A DNA stretch of 64,000 nt, taken from assembly GCA_951802425.1 (NCBI GenBank), contig OX637805.1, positions 682,001 to 746,000 on the forward strand, given 5' to 3'. The DNA is from Clavaria fumosa (taxonomy: Eukaryota; Basidiomycota; Agaricomycetes; Agaricales; Clavariaceae). The notes beneath the pieces were generated by a model, which was not told where the DNA came from, searched no databases, and was given only the letters and a program-made list of their open reading frames with translations. Positions 1 through 12,484 of this stretch are shown piece after piece; positions within the stretch are counted from its first letter, which is position 1; every line of letters begins with the position of its first letter. The translations under genes and the position numbers were made by a program.

Positions 1-291
1 ATATATGTGGCTGTGTGGTAAATAGTCACTTGTCACGATATATATAATAATAATATAATAATAATAAGATAATAATAGATATTCACACACACACATATAC
101 ATATACACACACAAACTAATCATTCAACACACACACAACACACACACAACCCACCCACCCTTCCAAATCCACCCATTAAACCCCCCCTAGTCTCTCTTTC
201 CTATATCTCCTCATCCCTTTCGTTTCTCAAAGGTCTTTTCCCCCCACCCTAATCTCCCCCCCCCTCCTCCCCCCCCCCTTCCCCCTACAAT
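1..291. other. microsatellite-rich upstream region of the cyclin gene
   Basis: The first 150 bases are AT-rich with TAA-type and CA-type simple repeats. From about 180 to 290 the + strand is a strong pyrimidine (CT/C-run) tract directly before the ATG at 292. CT-rich stretches are common in fungal core promoters and 5' UTRs, so this is read as the cyclin promoter/leader. No protein-coding signal is visible. Confidence 0.5.
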
Positions 292-1770
292 ATGGCCGCC
301 GTTCATGGTCCCCACATTCCTCATCATCCAACAGGAAAATCCTCCCATTCTATAGCAAGGCAGCGTATCCCTTACAATCCTCCCCCAGTCGTCTGTCGCA
401 TTCTCGACCTTCCCTTTCCTTCATTTTTTTTAACCAACCCCCTTCTCACATAGGTCGTCTCTAACCCAACTCCACAGCCCCCACAGCCGAAGTGCGATCC
501 GTTCTACGGTCACGAGTACATCTCAAGACTCTCTGCTCGGTTCATTACCCATCTCTTCGCCTGTCCCGAGTATCCGCCTCAAGTCCGCTCCTCGTCGACT
601 CCCTCCTCTTCTTCCCAACCCCCTGCCCCGCCACCTCCGTCCCATCGTCTGCCGTATTTTATCGCATATGCCCTGCACCGCACGAAGCTGCACCCTTCCG
701 TCACTTTTGCCGCATTGGTCCTCCTTCAGCGTCTCAAAGCCCGCTTCCCCACCGCGCGCGGCTCCTCCGGTCACCGCCTCTACGTCTCCGCCTACATGAT
801 CGCCAGCAAAGTCATGTGCGACGACACCTACTCGAACAAGTCGTGGGGCATCGTCGCGCAGGGCATGTTCACGCTGCGCGAGATCAACCAGATGGAGCGC
901 GAGATGTGCGCCTACCTCGAGTGGGAGCTCAACGTCGACACGCGCACCCTCCGCGCGTTCGAGGCGATGGTCAAGAAGGACTTTAACGGCCCCGGGCCGT
1001 ACCCCACGTATGTGCTTTCTATGTTCTCGAAGCGCCTCGACGGGAGCACCCCCTGTCCCGACGCCGCCGCCGCCTCCCACGGTGCCGGCACCGCTCCATT
1101 CACCTCTAGCACCTCGCCTATTCCCTCGTTTGGCGGGTCCGACCCGCGCAAGGAGGCCTCCCCGCCGCCTCGCTCGCTCCAGCACCAGCCGCACCAGCCG
1201 CACCCGCCGCTCCCGCCTGCGCGGAGCGCTAGCGCCGCCGCCGCCACCACCACCATCGGAGGCGGCACCGCGGTGCGCACGGCGTCCCCGCTGGACGACG
1301 CCTCCCCCTCCTCGGCGACGTCCTCGACTTCCTCGTCCTCCTCGCTCTCCTCGAAATCGTCTGGGTTCATGTCTGCATCGTACGACTCGGCCTCGTCCTC
1401 GCCGACGTCGTCCGCGTCGCCTGCGACGCCCGCGAGCGCGCAGGAGCTGAATGTGAAGGGCGGCGTGTCTGCGTCGGCCGCTGCTGCTGCCGCTGGAGCT
1501 GGAGTCGTGGTCGTGACGGGCGGTGGCGGCGGTGGTGGCGGCGGCGGCGGTGGTGGTACCGGCGTGATGTACCTCTCCACGTCGTCCGCGGCCGCGGCGG
1601 CCGCTGCGATGCACGCGCACGGCCACCACGGACACGGCCACCACCACCACGGACATGCGCATGGGACGCCCGCGCTGTTCGGGCTCGCGCCCGAGAAGGG
1701 CGTGCCGATCCAGCCGCAGCAGCTCGTGAAAGCGAAGATGTTCGCGATTGCGATGCCGACGGCGTGGTAG
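292..1770 (+). CDS. PHO80/PCL-type cyclin with long low-complexity C-terminus
   Basis: Predicted regulatory cyclin of the Pho80/Pcl group, which binds Pho85-type CDKs in cell-cycle or nutrient control. The cyclin box runs from about base 484 to 1010: CDPFYGHEYISRL, then FITHLFACP, a Ser/Pro insert, then LPYFIAYALHRTKLHPSVTF and SAYMIASKVMCDDTYSNKSW, ending with YLEWELNVD. The main exon starts at 454 after an AG at 452-453. A short first exon from ATG 292 keeps frame with a donor near 388 or 391, but neither donor is canonical, so the N-terminus is uncertain. After the cyclin box the protein is Pro/Ser/Ala-rich, with a poly-Gly run (about 1521-1560) and a His/Gly tract (about 1612-1660), probably disordered. 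Family call is firm; the specific PCL member is not resolved. Confidence 0.8.
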
Positions 1771-4700
1771 CTCAGCTCCCCGGAAGACGTTTCGTTGCCC
1801 TTGGTCCCCTTCGTTTGTTGGTAGATTGTAGTGGCGGTGGTGCTGGTCTTTTTTTTCGTTTTGGTGTTTGCTCTTCCTCTTCCCCTTCCTCGATCCCGTC
1901 CTTTTTTGAGGCCGCCGCTGCTCTCGCCGGGCCCTTTCCTTTGACGATCCTACGAACTGCGAGAGGAGAACGGGGGAGAAAGAAGAAGAAGAAGAAAAGG
2001 CTGCACTGCAACTGCAACTGCGAACCGATTCGTGTCTCCACTTTCGTTGAGCTTATCTGTGTACCGACCCGATCTGTCCACACACCCATCTGTCCATCCA
2101 TCTGTCCATCCATCCGTCCATCCGTCTCCTAGCACTCTCCTATTTACTCGAACGAGCCACGGCTCTTCCTCCGACCCTCCTTGCACTGTTTCTTCAATGC
2201 ACCGACCCCGCACCGACCTTGCACCCCGCACCCCGCACGGGCGCGGCCCGACCACGCCAAGTGACACTGCACAATGCGCAATGCACACCCGCTGTCCACA
2301 GAGGCCGCGGACGCGCCCGGTCCCTTTCTTCCCCCCGCAACACCAGAAAAAGAAAAAAAAAAGCACCACCCTCTTCGCATGCATGCATTTTTTTTTTCCG
2401 GATTGTTTTTTAGTTTGTTTTTTTTGGACACTTCCTTTTTTTCGGCTGCTTTCTTGTGCGGCGCGGGTGCGCTGCGGCTTTTTTTTTCTTTTTTTTCTTC
2501 TTTTTTAGTGTAGTGTGATGGTGTTGGGTGTTGCGGGTTGGTGCGGAACGGTGCGGTTCTAGCGTCGTCGTGACGGCTCGCGGATTCGGATTCGGGTCCC
2601 CTTGGTCCTTTGGTCGTCGACATCTTCGATCCCTCGGTTTTTCGCCGGCTCCTCTTGTCTCGTCTCTCCCTTGCACGCGTCCTTCGGCTCGACGGTACCA
2701 GGCTTGCCATGCTTCGACTGTAGCACCCTCGCCACCGGCCCACAAACCCGTCGACCCACGAAAGCGACCCCCCCAGCGACACACCCCCCACCGTCGTTCC
2801 GCCCCTTCTTCCTTCCCTCCTTCCTACTACACATCTTTTGGCCCCTGCATTTTTTTGTTTGTTGGTCCACCACGCATCCGAACGCTGCTGCCACTTTTTC
2901 CTATTTATCAACGCGCCACCACAACACACGTTCTCCGCGGACGGACGGACGTGTGCCGCGCCGCGCTGCGCCGCTCTTTTTTTCCTTTTCGCGCCCTCCC
3001 ATTGTGTCTCATAGCTGCAATTTTTGAACGACTACCCCAGCAATTTTTTTTCTCTTCTTGATAACTTACTACGTGCCTTTTTTTTGTTCTCTTTCCTACT
3101 TACTATACTATATATCTATGCGCCCTGGCCCCTCTCTCCTCTGTCGCTGCGATGGATGGATCCATGGATGGAGGGGCCGGGTGCTTTATCTAGGTCTCCT
3201 TTTTCTTCTCTCTCTCTCTCTCTCTCGTCATCTTTCTTACTCTTACTCTCTTACTCTCTCGCCGATGTTATCCTTCTCTGTTCTATACTGTTCCGTACAC
3301 TTTTGACAGACAAAATAAAAAAAGGGAAGATAACACTGAGCCGTTTTTTGCGTGGTCCTCTGAATACCACTGTGGCATTGGGGTGGTTGGTCCAGAGGGA
3401 TCATCATCTTTGACTCTGTTGCTATCGCGGCGTCTCTTTGGAGTGAGTGGTTCCGCAGGTGCGCAGCGTGTGATGTGTGTGGTGTGTGTGTATCAGCGGG
3501 ACCGTTCCACCCATCCATCCATCCATCATCATCATCATCAGTCAATCCAAGCAGGGCAAGTGGCAAGAGTCCCACTCCTTGCTCACCTGTCCCGTGTGGT
3601 GCCGCATGCACACCCGGATTGGGGAGGTGGGGGGGGAGAAGGAAGCCGTTATCAGAGACCACCCCTTCCTCGTGCCGTGCTGTAGGTGGGTGGTGTGGTG
3701 GTGTTGGTGGTGTTGGTGGTGTGTGAAGTCCCCCGCGTATATTGGGCAAGGCTTGCTGTAGAGGGACTACTGCCGTATTTTCCATTCATTATCTGTCCGC
3801 CCACGACCGTGTACGGACTTGGACGGGGGGTTACTCTGTTACTGTTACTGGAAAGGTGAGGAGCCCATGCCCCCCCCCCCGCTGGCCCCTTGCCTTTTGC
3901 CTTTTTCTGTCGTGCACCGTGCACCTTACTATGGTATGGACTTACTTTTACTGTATGGACTGGGGACTCTGGACGTGTACATGTGTATGTGTGGACTGTA
4001 TGTATGTATTGCTGTATCGCTCCATGATGATGGATGGCTTGATGCCGTCGTTTTTTTTTTTTTTTCACGCTCTTTCTTTTTTGCGCTTCCCCTTTTTCGC
4101 TCTGGGCTTGGCCTTTTTTTTCTTTCCCTGTTCTGTTCCTGTTGGGATCCTTGATGCCGTCGCTGTTCGCGCGGGATTTTTTTTTTTTTTTTTCGTTGTG
4201 CGGCGTGATAGATGGACGCGGTACGCAGAGATCTTGGCGCGTAACGGTGTTAACGCTCCGTTCGTTCGTCGCGGGATGCATTGCACTGCATTACGTTGAA
4301 CTGCATTGCATTGCACGCCCTATTACAGTCAGTCGTCCCCGAGTGAACGACGGGATGAGGTGTTGGTGTGATAGATGGACGCGGACGGAGAAGATGGCGC
4401 GTACGGTGTTATTGTAAAACGCTCCGTTCGTCGCGGGATGCACTGCATTAGCATTGAACTGCATTGCATTGCACGCCCCATTACAGTCAGTCGTCCCCGA
4501 GTGAACGATGGCCGCGGAACAGGATGAATGGGCGACTCTCACTATCACCCCCTCCTACCCCCCCATCTTTTCTCGTAATGGTACAGTGTTGTTGTTGTTT
4601 TGTTTTTTTTTTGTGTTTTTTGTTCGCGAAATAGGTCCGCCCACACCCATTATTTTCATGATGATTGCAATACTTGTTAGCGATAGATCTCGCCATCAAA

Positions 4701-7668
4701 TACAAGCGCCGCATGCACGGCATGGACGCACGGATCTCCTCGCACGGGTCTCCCCCCCCAAAGCACGCACGCACGCACGCACGCACTTGCTCACCCGACT
4801 GACCCCAGAAGAAATGAAATTGGAGCCGACGCGCCCGCACTTTCTGGGCAGGGAGTGATACCCCCTACTAGACCGGCACCAGCACCACCGGCACCGCACC
4901 GGCACCACCAGCACCACCAGCACCACACCAGCACCCATCGTTCCCCGCCCCCATTGAGCGCGCCCAGAGAGGCTTTTGTTGCGCATGGGGAAGAGGGATG
5001 TTGAGTGATCGCGTGTGTGCTATTGTCACGCACGGACAGGTGACTTGACTCTTCTCCTCTCCTCGTTAGGAGGTTCTAAAGTCCGCGTCTGCTCAGCGCT
5101 CTTGTTTGTGTGACTGACCACCACGCTTGACGCCGCTAGCCTGCCTGCATACCCCCCCCGTCTCACCCGTGAAACCCTTTTCCTTTCTTCTGTCTCTCTC
5201 TCTCTTCGCCGTGTAGGTCTATCTGTCTGTCTCTGTCCCCCGCCTGCCCCTCTTAGGGAAGTAGACCTGAAAGGGCAAACACGGTAGTAGTAGTAAGTCC
5301 GTAGTGATTGTTGTAAAGATGACGCGATGACGCGACTTGTAACACTTCCCCCCCTTATTATTGCCTAAATGAGTTGTGACGATCAATCAGAACGTTCTGT
5401 AAAGAAAGAAAGCAATGACAAGTTATTTGGTCCCGCTTTTTCTCCCTCCCTTTTGTTTGTGATCCTTATCGTTTTTGGTGATTACTCACTTTGGTTTATT
5501 GTGACTGGTCTCATATATATCCCATAAAAGATAGTCGAACTTCCTTACAACACTGGGCTCGGGGACTCATTCCATCCCATCTATCTATCTATCACTCACA
5601 TCGCCTATGTGCTGTCCAAATCCAATCCCAATTCCACCGCCGAGGCGGGGTTAGCGAACAAACAAAAAAAAAGTGTCTTCGATGGGAAAAGGGAGAAAGA
5701 GAGCTTTTTTCCTCATCGTTGTCGGCTTTGTCCTTTTTACGGTGGTAGTCTTGTTGTGTTCATTTCATCTTCATTTTGACTTTGCCTTTTGTGCTTGGCG
5801 AGGAGGGCTGCGTCGACCGAGATGCACTCAATTGCTCTCCCATCCGGGACTTTACCTCACCTGACCGCCCCCCCCCTTTTATTGATACGGGTAGTGGCGG
5901 GCCAGGTCAGGTACAACCGCACAGCATGAGAAACTGGGGAAAGAACGAACAGTACGAATGGGGGAGGCAACCCGTGTCAACTTTTTTTTTTTTTGCCTCC
6001 GCGTGATCGAGAAGAAAAGAGAGAGAGGGTTTATTCTTGGACTCGGGAAAGCGATGTTTCGGTTTCGGGAGAAGGAGCGAGAGCGCGCACCGGAGTCATT
6101 TTTCTGGTCTTGTATCGCAGACTTCCTCCTTTTGGGATAAGAAAAGGGAGCGCTGTAGGTCTCACGGTCACCGCCGGCGAGGTGAGCATCTGTGGGCGCT
6201 CGTTTGGGCGCTTTTTATATATAATTTTTTTGGGTTGGGTTGGGGGGCGGTGGATTACTTTGGGTGGCTCTACTGTTGGGGCGGGTGCTTTCTTTTTTTT
6301 CTTCTTTCTTTTTGAGGGGTTTCTTTCTTTCTTTCTCGGGTTGCCAGTGCGGGGTGGTTGGTGTGTGGGGCTTTGTCGGTATGCTGTGACACTGCCATGT
6401 TCGATGTTCTCGCGCGCTCAAGCAACTTTGGCAGACGACGGCAATGGCGGGTGGGTAGGCACGCGCGCGTGATGTAGTAAGATCATCGATCAATTGCCCA
6501 CGGTTGAGTTGGAGATTGGAAATGAGAGGGGGGGAGAGAGCGCTGTTGCCTTGATACGGGTTTTAAATTTATTTTTTTCTTTCCTTCTTTCGTTCCTTCT
6601 TTCTGATGCCCAGAAAGAAGAAGCGTTTTGTTGCGATGCGTAGGCGAACACCCACACCCTTTATCGTGACACCTCCCGCGTGTGGTGCGTGTAGAATGGC
6701 TGGCAGCGCAGATACTTCGGTCGTTGATGCTGATCAGTCACGGGAAGGGTTGGTATACATAAGTACTCATGTAATCCGTGTTAATGGGGGACAGTGTGTG
6801 TGAGATGCACGGTCAATTGGACACTTCCCTTCCCCCCCCTTTTTTTGTTGTCTTTGGAGGGGGAGGGAGAGTTGTCGGCAAATGCAGATCAGTGATCCCT
6901 GGATGTCTGTGATGAGGCTTGAGTGACGCTCTCGTGTGGTCGAGGGCGCGGCATATCTCATCGACGATAGACGTGTGTCTGATGCGCGATGCGAACACTA
7001 TGTGTGTGCCTTGCTGCTGCTGCTACACAAGCGACAAGCGAGACAACGGACAACAGCGGACGGCGAGGCGGGACGACGTGTTTACGCGATATCACGCCGG
7101 TCTCCTCTCCTCTTCTCTCCTCCCCCCCCCCCCTTTTCCCTGGGGCGTTCTGCCCGCGTGGACACATGGCATGGACGAACGTCAGAGTGACAGTCTTGAC
7201 GCGAGGTGTCTCCGGGGGCTGGGCCGGTGGTGACGTGTAGTGTAGTGCAGGCACGACAGCCCACGGGCGAGTGGGGCGTGCTGTGGGTCCCTTCGCGCTG
7301 CGCGCGCGTGCGTGCATGTTAAACGGTCATTTGCCATTTGCGCGGGGGCGTATGTGATATCGGGCACGTCGGTTTCGTATTCATTAGATGGGTGTGTAGG
7401 CGACGCGTGAGTAAGCCTGTGTAATATGAGACGGGGGGGCTGTGAGGCGGGTCATACATAGCCTGCGCGCGAGAGTAGCTTCATTGGTGGTAAGCGAGCA
7501 GGCGGCCCGTGATTATTGGGGCGCGTGGGTGTTACGACGTCGGCGCGCGATCGTGATCGAGACTTGCTGCGGAGGGTGGTGTCTGTGTCTGTCTGTGTCT
7601 GTGTCTGTGTCTGTGCCTGTCAAAGGTGAGCGGAGCGAGATGGGGTAAAAAAAGTCACGTTACCCTTA
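1771..7668. other. 5.9-kb low-complexity non-coding stretch
   Basis: I find no exon with recognisable protein similarity on either strand. The DNA has frequent poly-T/poly-A runs (for example 4051-4064 and 4177-4192) and microsatellites: CCAT/CATC types at 2086-2128 and 3508-3540, TC at 3209-3228, GCAC near 4764-4787, CACCAG-like at 4869-4935, and GTCTGT-type at 7577-7620. Open frames here are low-complexity and differ between frames, as expected of non-coding sequence. It may hold a long cyclin 3' UTR, the TDA10 downstream region or unannotated non-coding RNA; the sequence alone cannot tell. Confidence 0.55.
4205..4508. repeat. tandem duplication, period 163 bp
   Basis: Two diverged copies at 4205-4350 and 4368-4508 share the start GTGATAGATGGACGCGG, the core ACGCTCCGTTCG and TCGCGGGATGCA, a TGCATTGCA-rich middle, and the end CAGTCGTCCCCGAGTGAACG. 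They differ by small indels and substitutions. No coding frame is conserved across the two copies. Confidence 0.85.
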
Positions 7669-8739
7669 TTAGAAAGACTCGACAGTCAGCAGCTGTCTGT
7701 TGTCCGGGTGTACGTCCGGACCGGCGCGAGGCGGGGCGAGCGTGAGACGGAGGCCTCTGCCTTTCCATCGGCGTCCGATGTCGTCGGCGAAGAAGACGTA
7801 TGCGGGGATGTAGCGGTTGATGAAGCTGTCAAGGGATGAGGAATCGAGGACAAAGGGGGATGGGGATAACGGGGACGCACGAGACGACTTCGTCGTCGGA
7901 CATGCCGCGTCCGCCGTTCTGGGCCTTCATGGCGCGCTCGGCTTGGAGACGCCGGGTGTAGATGGGGAGGAAGGGCGAGTCGGGCGGGGTCGTGAGCTGG
8001 ACGGGGGAGGGGGGGGTTATAGTTTGGTGGGGAGAAAATGGGAAGGGAGGGGGGATGGTACCTGGATGCAGATGTCGAAGAAGTCCCACGCGGGTGCGTA
8101 GGCGCGCAGGAGCTCGTTGGAGAGGGCGATGTCAGCGCGATCCCAGGTGCGCGCGTCGAGGTGCACCTCGGCAAGCCCTGGGATGGGGGTGGTGCCGCTG
8201 ATGTGGGCGTCGAGGCGCGATGTGAGCGTGGGGGCGGGGAGCGCGCCGAAGCCGACGCACCACCCTTCGAGGAGGACGACGTCGACTGGGGCGGGCACGC
8301 GCCGCGTGGTGGGGAGGCGGTCGCCTTGGCCGGTGTGTAGGGATTTGTCGTACTGCGGGAGGTCGACGAAGGGGGGTGGTGTGAGGGGGGTGGGGGCTGC
8401 GGATGTGGGGAGGGACCTGAGCGAGGCGAGGGTGTGGGTGAGGAGGGGGAGGTCGTGTGTCCCTGGGAGGCCGCGCCCGCTGAGGAGCGTGGAGGCCGGG
8501 TGGGCGGCGGCGAGGGCGCGCTGTGCCGCGTGCGGGAGGTAGAAGTCGTCGAGGGAGAGCGACACCAGGCGGGTGGACGGCGCGAGGAGGGCGGGGAGCT
8601 CTGCGCTTGCGAAGGACTTGCCGAAGCCTTGTGGGGCTTGTAGCGCGACGAAGAGGGGGCGCGTGTGTGTCTGGCGGTGGTGTGTGAGGTGGGCGGCGAT
8701 GGAGCCCGCGATGGAGGCTGCGATGGAGGACATTGACAT
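7669..8739 (-). CDS. TDA10: D-glycerate 3-kinase / Tda10-like P-loop kinase
   Basis: ATP-dependent small-molecule kinase related to plant glycerate kinase and yeast Tda10; the substrate in fungi is not settled. Three exons: 8062-8739, 7881-7996 and 7669-7825, with GT-AG introns, giving 316 residues. Visible motifs are the Walker A loop APQGFGKS (about residues 35-42), SLSLDDFYLP, RGLPGTHD, and LLEGWCVGF, which resembles the family's conserved EGW segment. The C-terminal exons give VVSFINRYIPAY, the family's usual ending. Start at 8739 is the first Met upstream of the kinase domain. It is divergently oriented from the CSC1-like gene with about 260 bp between start codons, so the two may share a promoter. 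Confidence 0.85.
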
Positions 8740-8998
8740 GGATGGGGTTGGGTTGTGTTGGGCGGCGAGTCACGGAATGGAGATGGGACACGTGATTGAT
8801 GGCATGGGTACCGCCCACGTGATGGGGAGCACAAGGAAAGCCCGAAACGTGGGCAGAGTGACACAGCCATCGTCTCTCCTTTTATCCTCGCTCCTCGTCC
8901 TCGGCCGACACAGCAGCTGGACTGTACCTCTTCAACCGCCACCACCATCATCACTACCACCACCGCGCCCACTTCCGTCGACCGACGAGGAGCCCATC

Positions 8999-11900
8999 AT
9001 GGCTACCATCGACCAGGCAGGGAACATCATCGACAAGAACTTTGTCGTGAACCGCACGCTCGCCCCTGCGGCCGTCGGTACCCAGGTCATCCTCATGACC
9101 ATTGTCTCCGTCGTCACTGTCCTTGTCTTCAATGTCCTTCGCCCAAAAAATAAAGTGAGCGACTTGTCTCCGCTCGTCCCACGCCCAGCGCTGACCCGTT
9201 TTTCAGTACATCTACGAGCCCAAAGTGAAATATAATACCGGCAAGCTCCCGCCCCGCATCAACGACTCCATCTTCGGCTGGTTCCCCCCGCTCGTGCACA
9301 CGCGCGAGCCCGAGCTCCTCGACAAGACGGGCCTCGACGCCGTCACCTTCCTGCGCTTCCTGCGGCTCCTGCGCTACCTCTTCACCGCGATCGCGCTGCT
9401 CACCTGCGCGGTGCTCGTCCCGATCAACGTCGCGTACAACCTCGCCCACGTGCCGTCCAAGGCGCGGGACGTGCTCTCGATCCTCACCGTGCGCGACGTC
9501 GCGGGGCCGTTCCTCGCCGCGCACGTCGCGGTCACGTACGCGATCACGCTCCTCGTGTGCGGCTTCGTGCACTACAACTGGCGCGCGATGCTGCGTCTGC
9601 GGCACGCGTGGTTCCGCTCGCCCGAGTACGCGCAGTCGTTCTACGCGCGCACGCTCGCGGTGCGCCACGTGCCGCGCGCGCACCAGTCGGACGAGGGCCT
9701 CGCGCGCGTGTTCGCGCAGCTGAAGGTGCCGTACCCGACTACGTCCGTGCACATTGGCCGCTCGGCGGGGCGTCTCCCCGAGCTGGTGCAGTACCACAAC
9801 GACACGGTGCGCGAGTTTGAGCAGGTGCTGGTGACCTACCTGCGCGGCGGACGCATTGGCCCGCGCCGCCCGACTATCCGCATCGCGGGCGGGCGCAGGG
9901 ATGCGATTGACTATTATACTGAGAAGCTCAAGCGCACCGAGGCGGGTGTTCACCAGTACCGCGCGCAGATCGATACGCGCAAGGCGGAGAATTATGGCTT
10001 CGCGAGCATGGCCGCTGTCCCGTATGCGCACATCGTCGCGCGCCTCCTGAGGGGCAAGAATCCGATGGGCATAAACATCGAGCTCGCGCCGAACCCGAAG
10101 GATATCGTGCGTTTTCCGCTGCCCTCCCCCTTCCCCCGTTTTTTCTTCCCGTGCCTGACATTGTGGTTTAGATATGGGCGAACATGGCCAAGTCCGACTC
10201 CGAGATCCTGGCTAAGAAGACAATCGGCTTCATATGGCTCGCGGTGGTGTGCTTCATTAACACCGTCCCACTCGCCATCATCTCTGTCCTTGCCAATCTT
10301 GCTTCCGTGCGTATCAATGCTTCACAGCTTCCGTGCCTTTCTCAGCGACTAAATATAAATGCCATTACAAATACCCAAATTAGCTCACCGCCGCTGTACC
10401 CGCACTGGATAGATGGTCCAAGGCCTCGCCATCGAGTTTCGCGATTGTTTCCGGGGTGCTCCCGCCGGCTGTGCAAGCGCTGTTCGGATGGGTGTTGCCC
10501 ATGATTATGCGCTGGCTTAGTCGGTACGTGGCGCTGCACTTTTTTTTAACTTTGTTATCGCCGAGAGATGCTGATCGTTTTGTGGCCCCTCGATGACACA
10601 GGTTCCAGGGCGCACTGACGCACTCACGGCTCGACCGCGCCGTCGTCGCGCGCTACTATTTTTTCCTTGTGCTCAGTCAGCTCGTCATTTTCACGCTGTT
10701 TGGGGTCCTGTTCAGTGCGTCCTCCCCCCGTGGTTTGCTGTTGAAGTTGACGTGACCTTTTTTTTTTTCTTTCGTTGCAGACTCGGTCAAAGAGGTTGCG
10801 TCGCAGGTTGGGAAGCACCAGAGCTTTGGGAAAATAATTCAGAATCTGGACAGTGGGTACCTTCTTCTTCGATTGGGCATTGGAACGGCTTTTCTGCGTC
10901 GTTTCCTCTTGTCTTTCGGTTCCGGAGTTGACGTTTTATGATGTAGAGCTTCCCAGTATCGTCCACAAAACATACATCGACCAGGCTTCCTTCTGGCTTA
11001 CCTTCTTCCCGTACGTACGAATGTCGACCCGTGATGATGACGAGGGCTGATTGAGGCGCGCTCGGCAGGTTACGCGGTTTTCTTGCCGTGTTCGACCTTG
11101 CGCAGATCCTGAACCTGGTATGGATCCACATCAAGACGCGGTGAGTGGAGGCGTTTTCCTTGTCCAAGGGTGCCGTGGCCTGATGCTTTGGGTCGGGGTT
11201 TTGTTCAGATTGTTTGGCCGCACCCCGAGGGATATCAGGGATTGGACCCAACCGCCAGAGTTTGAGTATGCGGTCTATTAGTGAGTTGTTTGACCTTTGC
11301 CGCTCGCTGGTCGGACGCTGACCGGGCACTAATCCGATCCCCCAGCTCGAACTTGGTAAGCCCCCGTCCGTTGAGCGCACGATGCGATTGCGGGCTTTTC
11401 TGATGCGTTTTTTTTGCGCCGTGGCACAGCTCTTCATGGCCGCCGTAGGATTTGTCTTCGCGCCGCTCGCCCCTCTTGTGGCGTTGGCAGGCGCGATCGT
11501 GTTCTGGCTGAGCTCGTGGGTGTACAAGTACCAGCTCATGTTTGTGTTCGTGTCCAAAGTAGAGTCCGGTGGTGTGCGTGGTTTTTGGGTCCCTGCTCCT
11601 TTCTATTTGTGTGCACTCATGCTTTTTGTTCGGGACAGCGCCTGTGGAACGTCGTCATCAATCGTTTGCTCGCCTCTGTTATCCTGATGCACTTGTTGAT
11701 GTTACTCAGTCAGTCCACTTGCTAAATTGCATCGCACAGGCAGATGGGTGACGCCCCTCTTCTTTTTTTTGCAGCAATCGGCCTGCGATTCAAATTCCAT
11801 TCGTTTATCTGGGTGTCTACGATCCCCCCTGCATTTATCGTGCTATTCTACAAGATCTACATCAACCGCGCTTTCGACCGGCACTTCCGGTACTACATCC

Positions 11901-12452
11901 CGTCGGAAGAAGAGCTGCGCAAAGCGAAGGTGCACCACCACGACAACAAGGGCCGGCGGCTCGAGCGGCGCTTCGGGCACCCGGCGCTGCACGACGACCT
12001 GTTCACGCCGATGCTGCACGCGAAGATGATGCCCCTCCTCGCGGAGGTGTACCACGGCCGCATCAGCGACGCGCAGGCGGACGAGGAGGGCAAGGGCGCT
12101 GGGGAGAAGATCGTGGACGGGATCACGATCGCCGCGGTGGACGCGCGCGACCTCGAGTACGACCCCGTGCTGTACCAGCGCGACCGCGGCGAGCTGGACT
12201 GGGACCAGCGCTCCGACGCGGCGTCGGTCGTGCTGGACGCGGGGGACGCGAGCGGCGGCGGCGGTGGGAAGCGCGCGAGCGCGGGTGACTTGGCTGCTGC
12301 GCTGCCTGGGTACGAGCAGTACCTGGCGACGGGCCCCCTCGCCGGCGCGCACGAGACGAACCCGCTGCTGCAGCGGAATGCGGCGGCGAGCGCGTCGGGG
12401 CTGTTTGAGCATGTCGGGTTGGCCCCTGCGGGTGTCGTGGGGGCGCAGGCAG

Positions 12453-12484
<32 letters not shown>

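Noticed and set aside
523..1662. Long minus-strand open frame opposite the cyclin gene
   Set aside because: It is Arg/Gly-rich and low-complexity, the mirror of the GC-rich plus-strand coding sequence, and has no family features, whereas the plus strand carries a clear cyclin box.
1764..4986. Numerous 60-260 codon frames in the microsatellite region
   Set aside because: They are translations of poly-T, CT and CA repeats (Phe/Ser/Leu or Lys/Arg runs) and overlap one another on both strands without conserved patterns.
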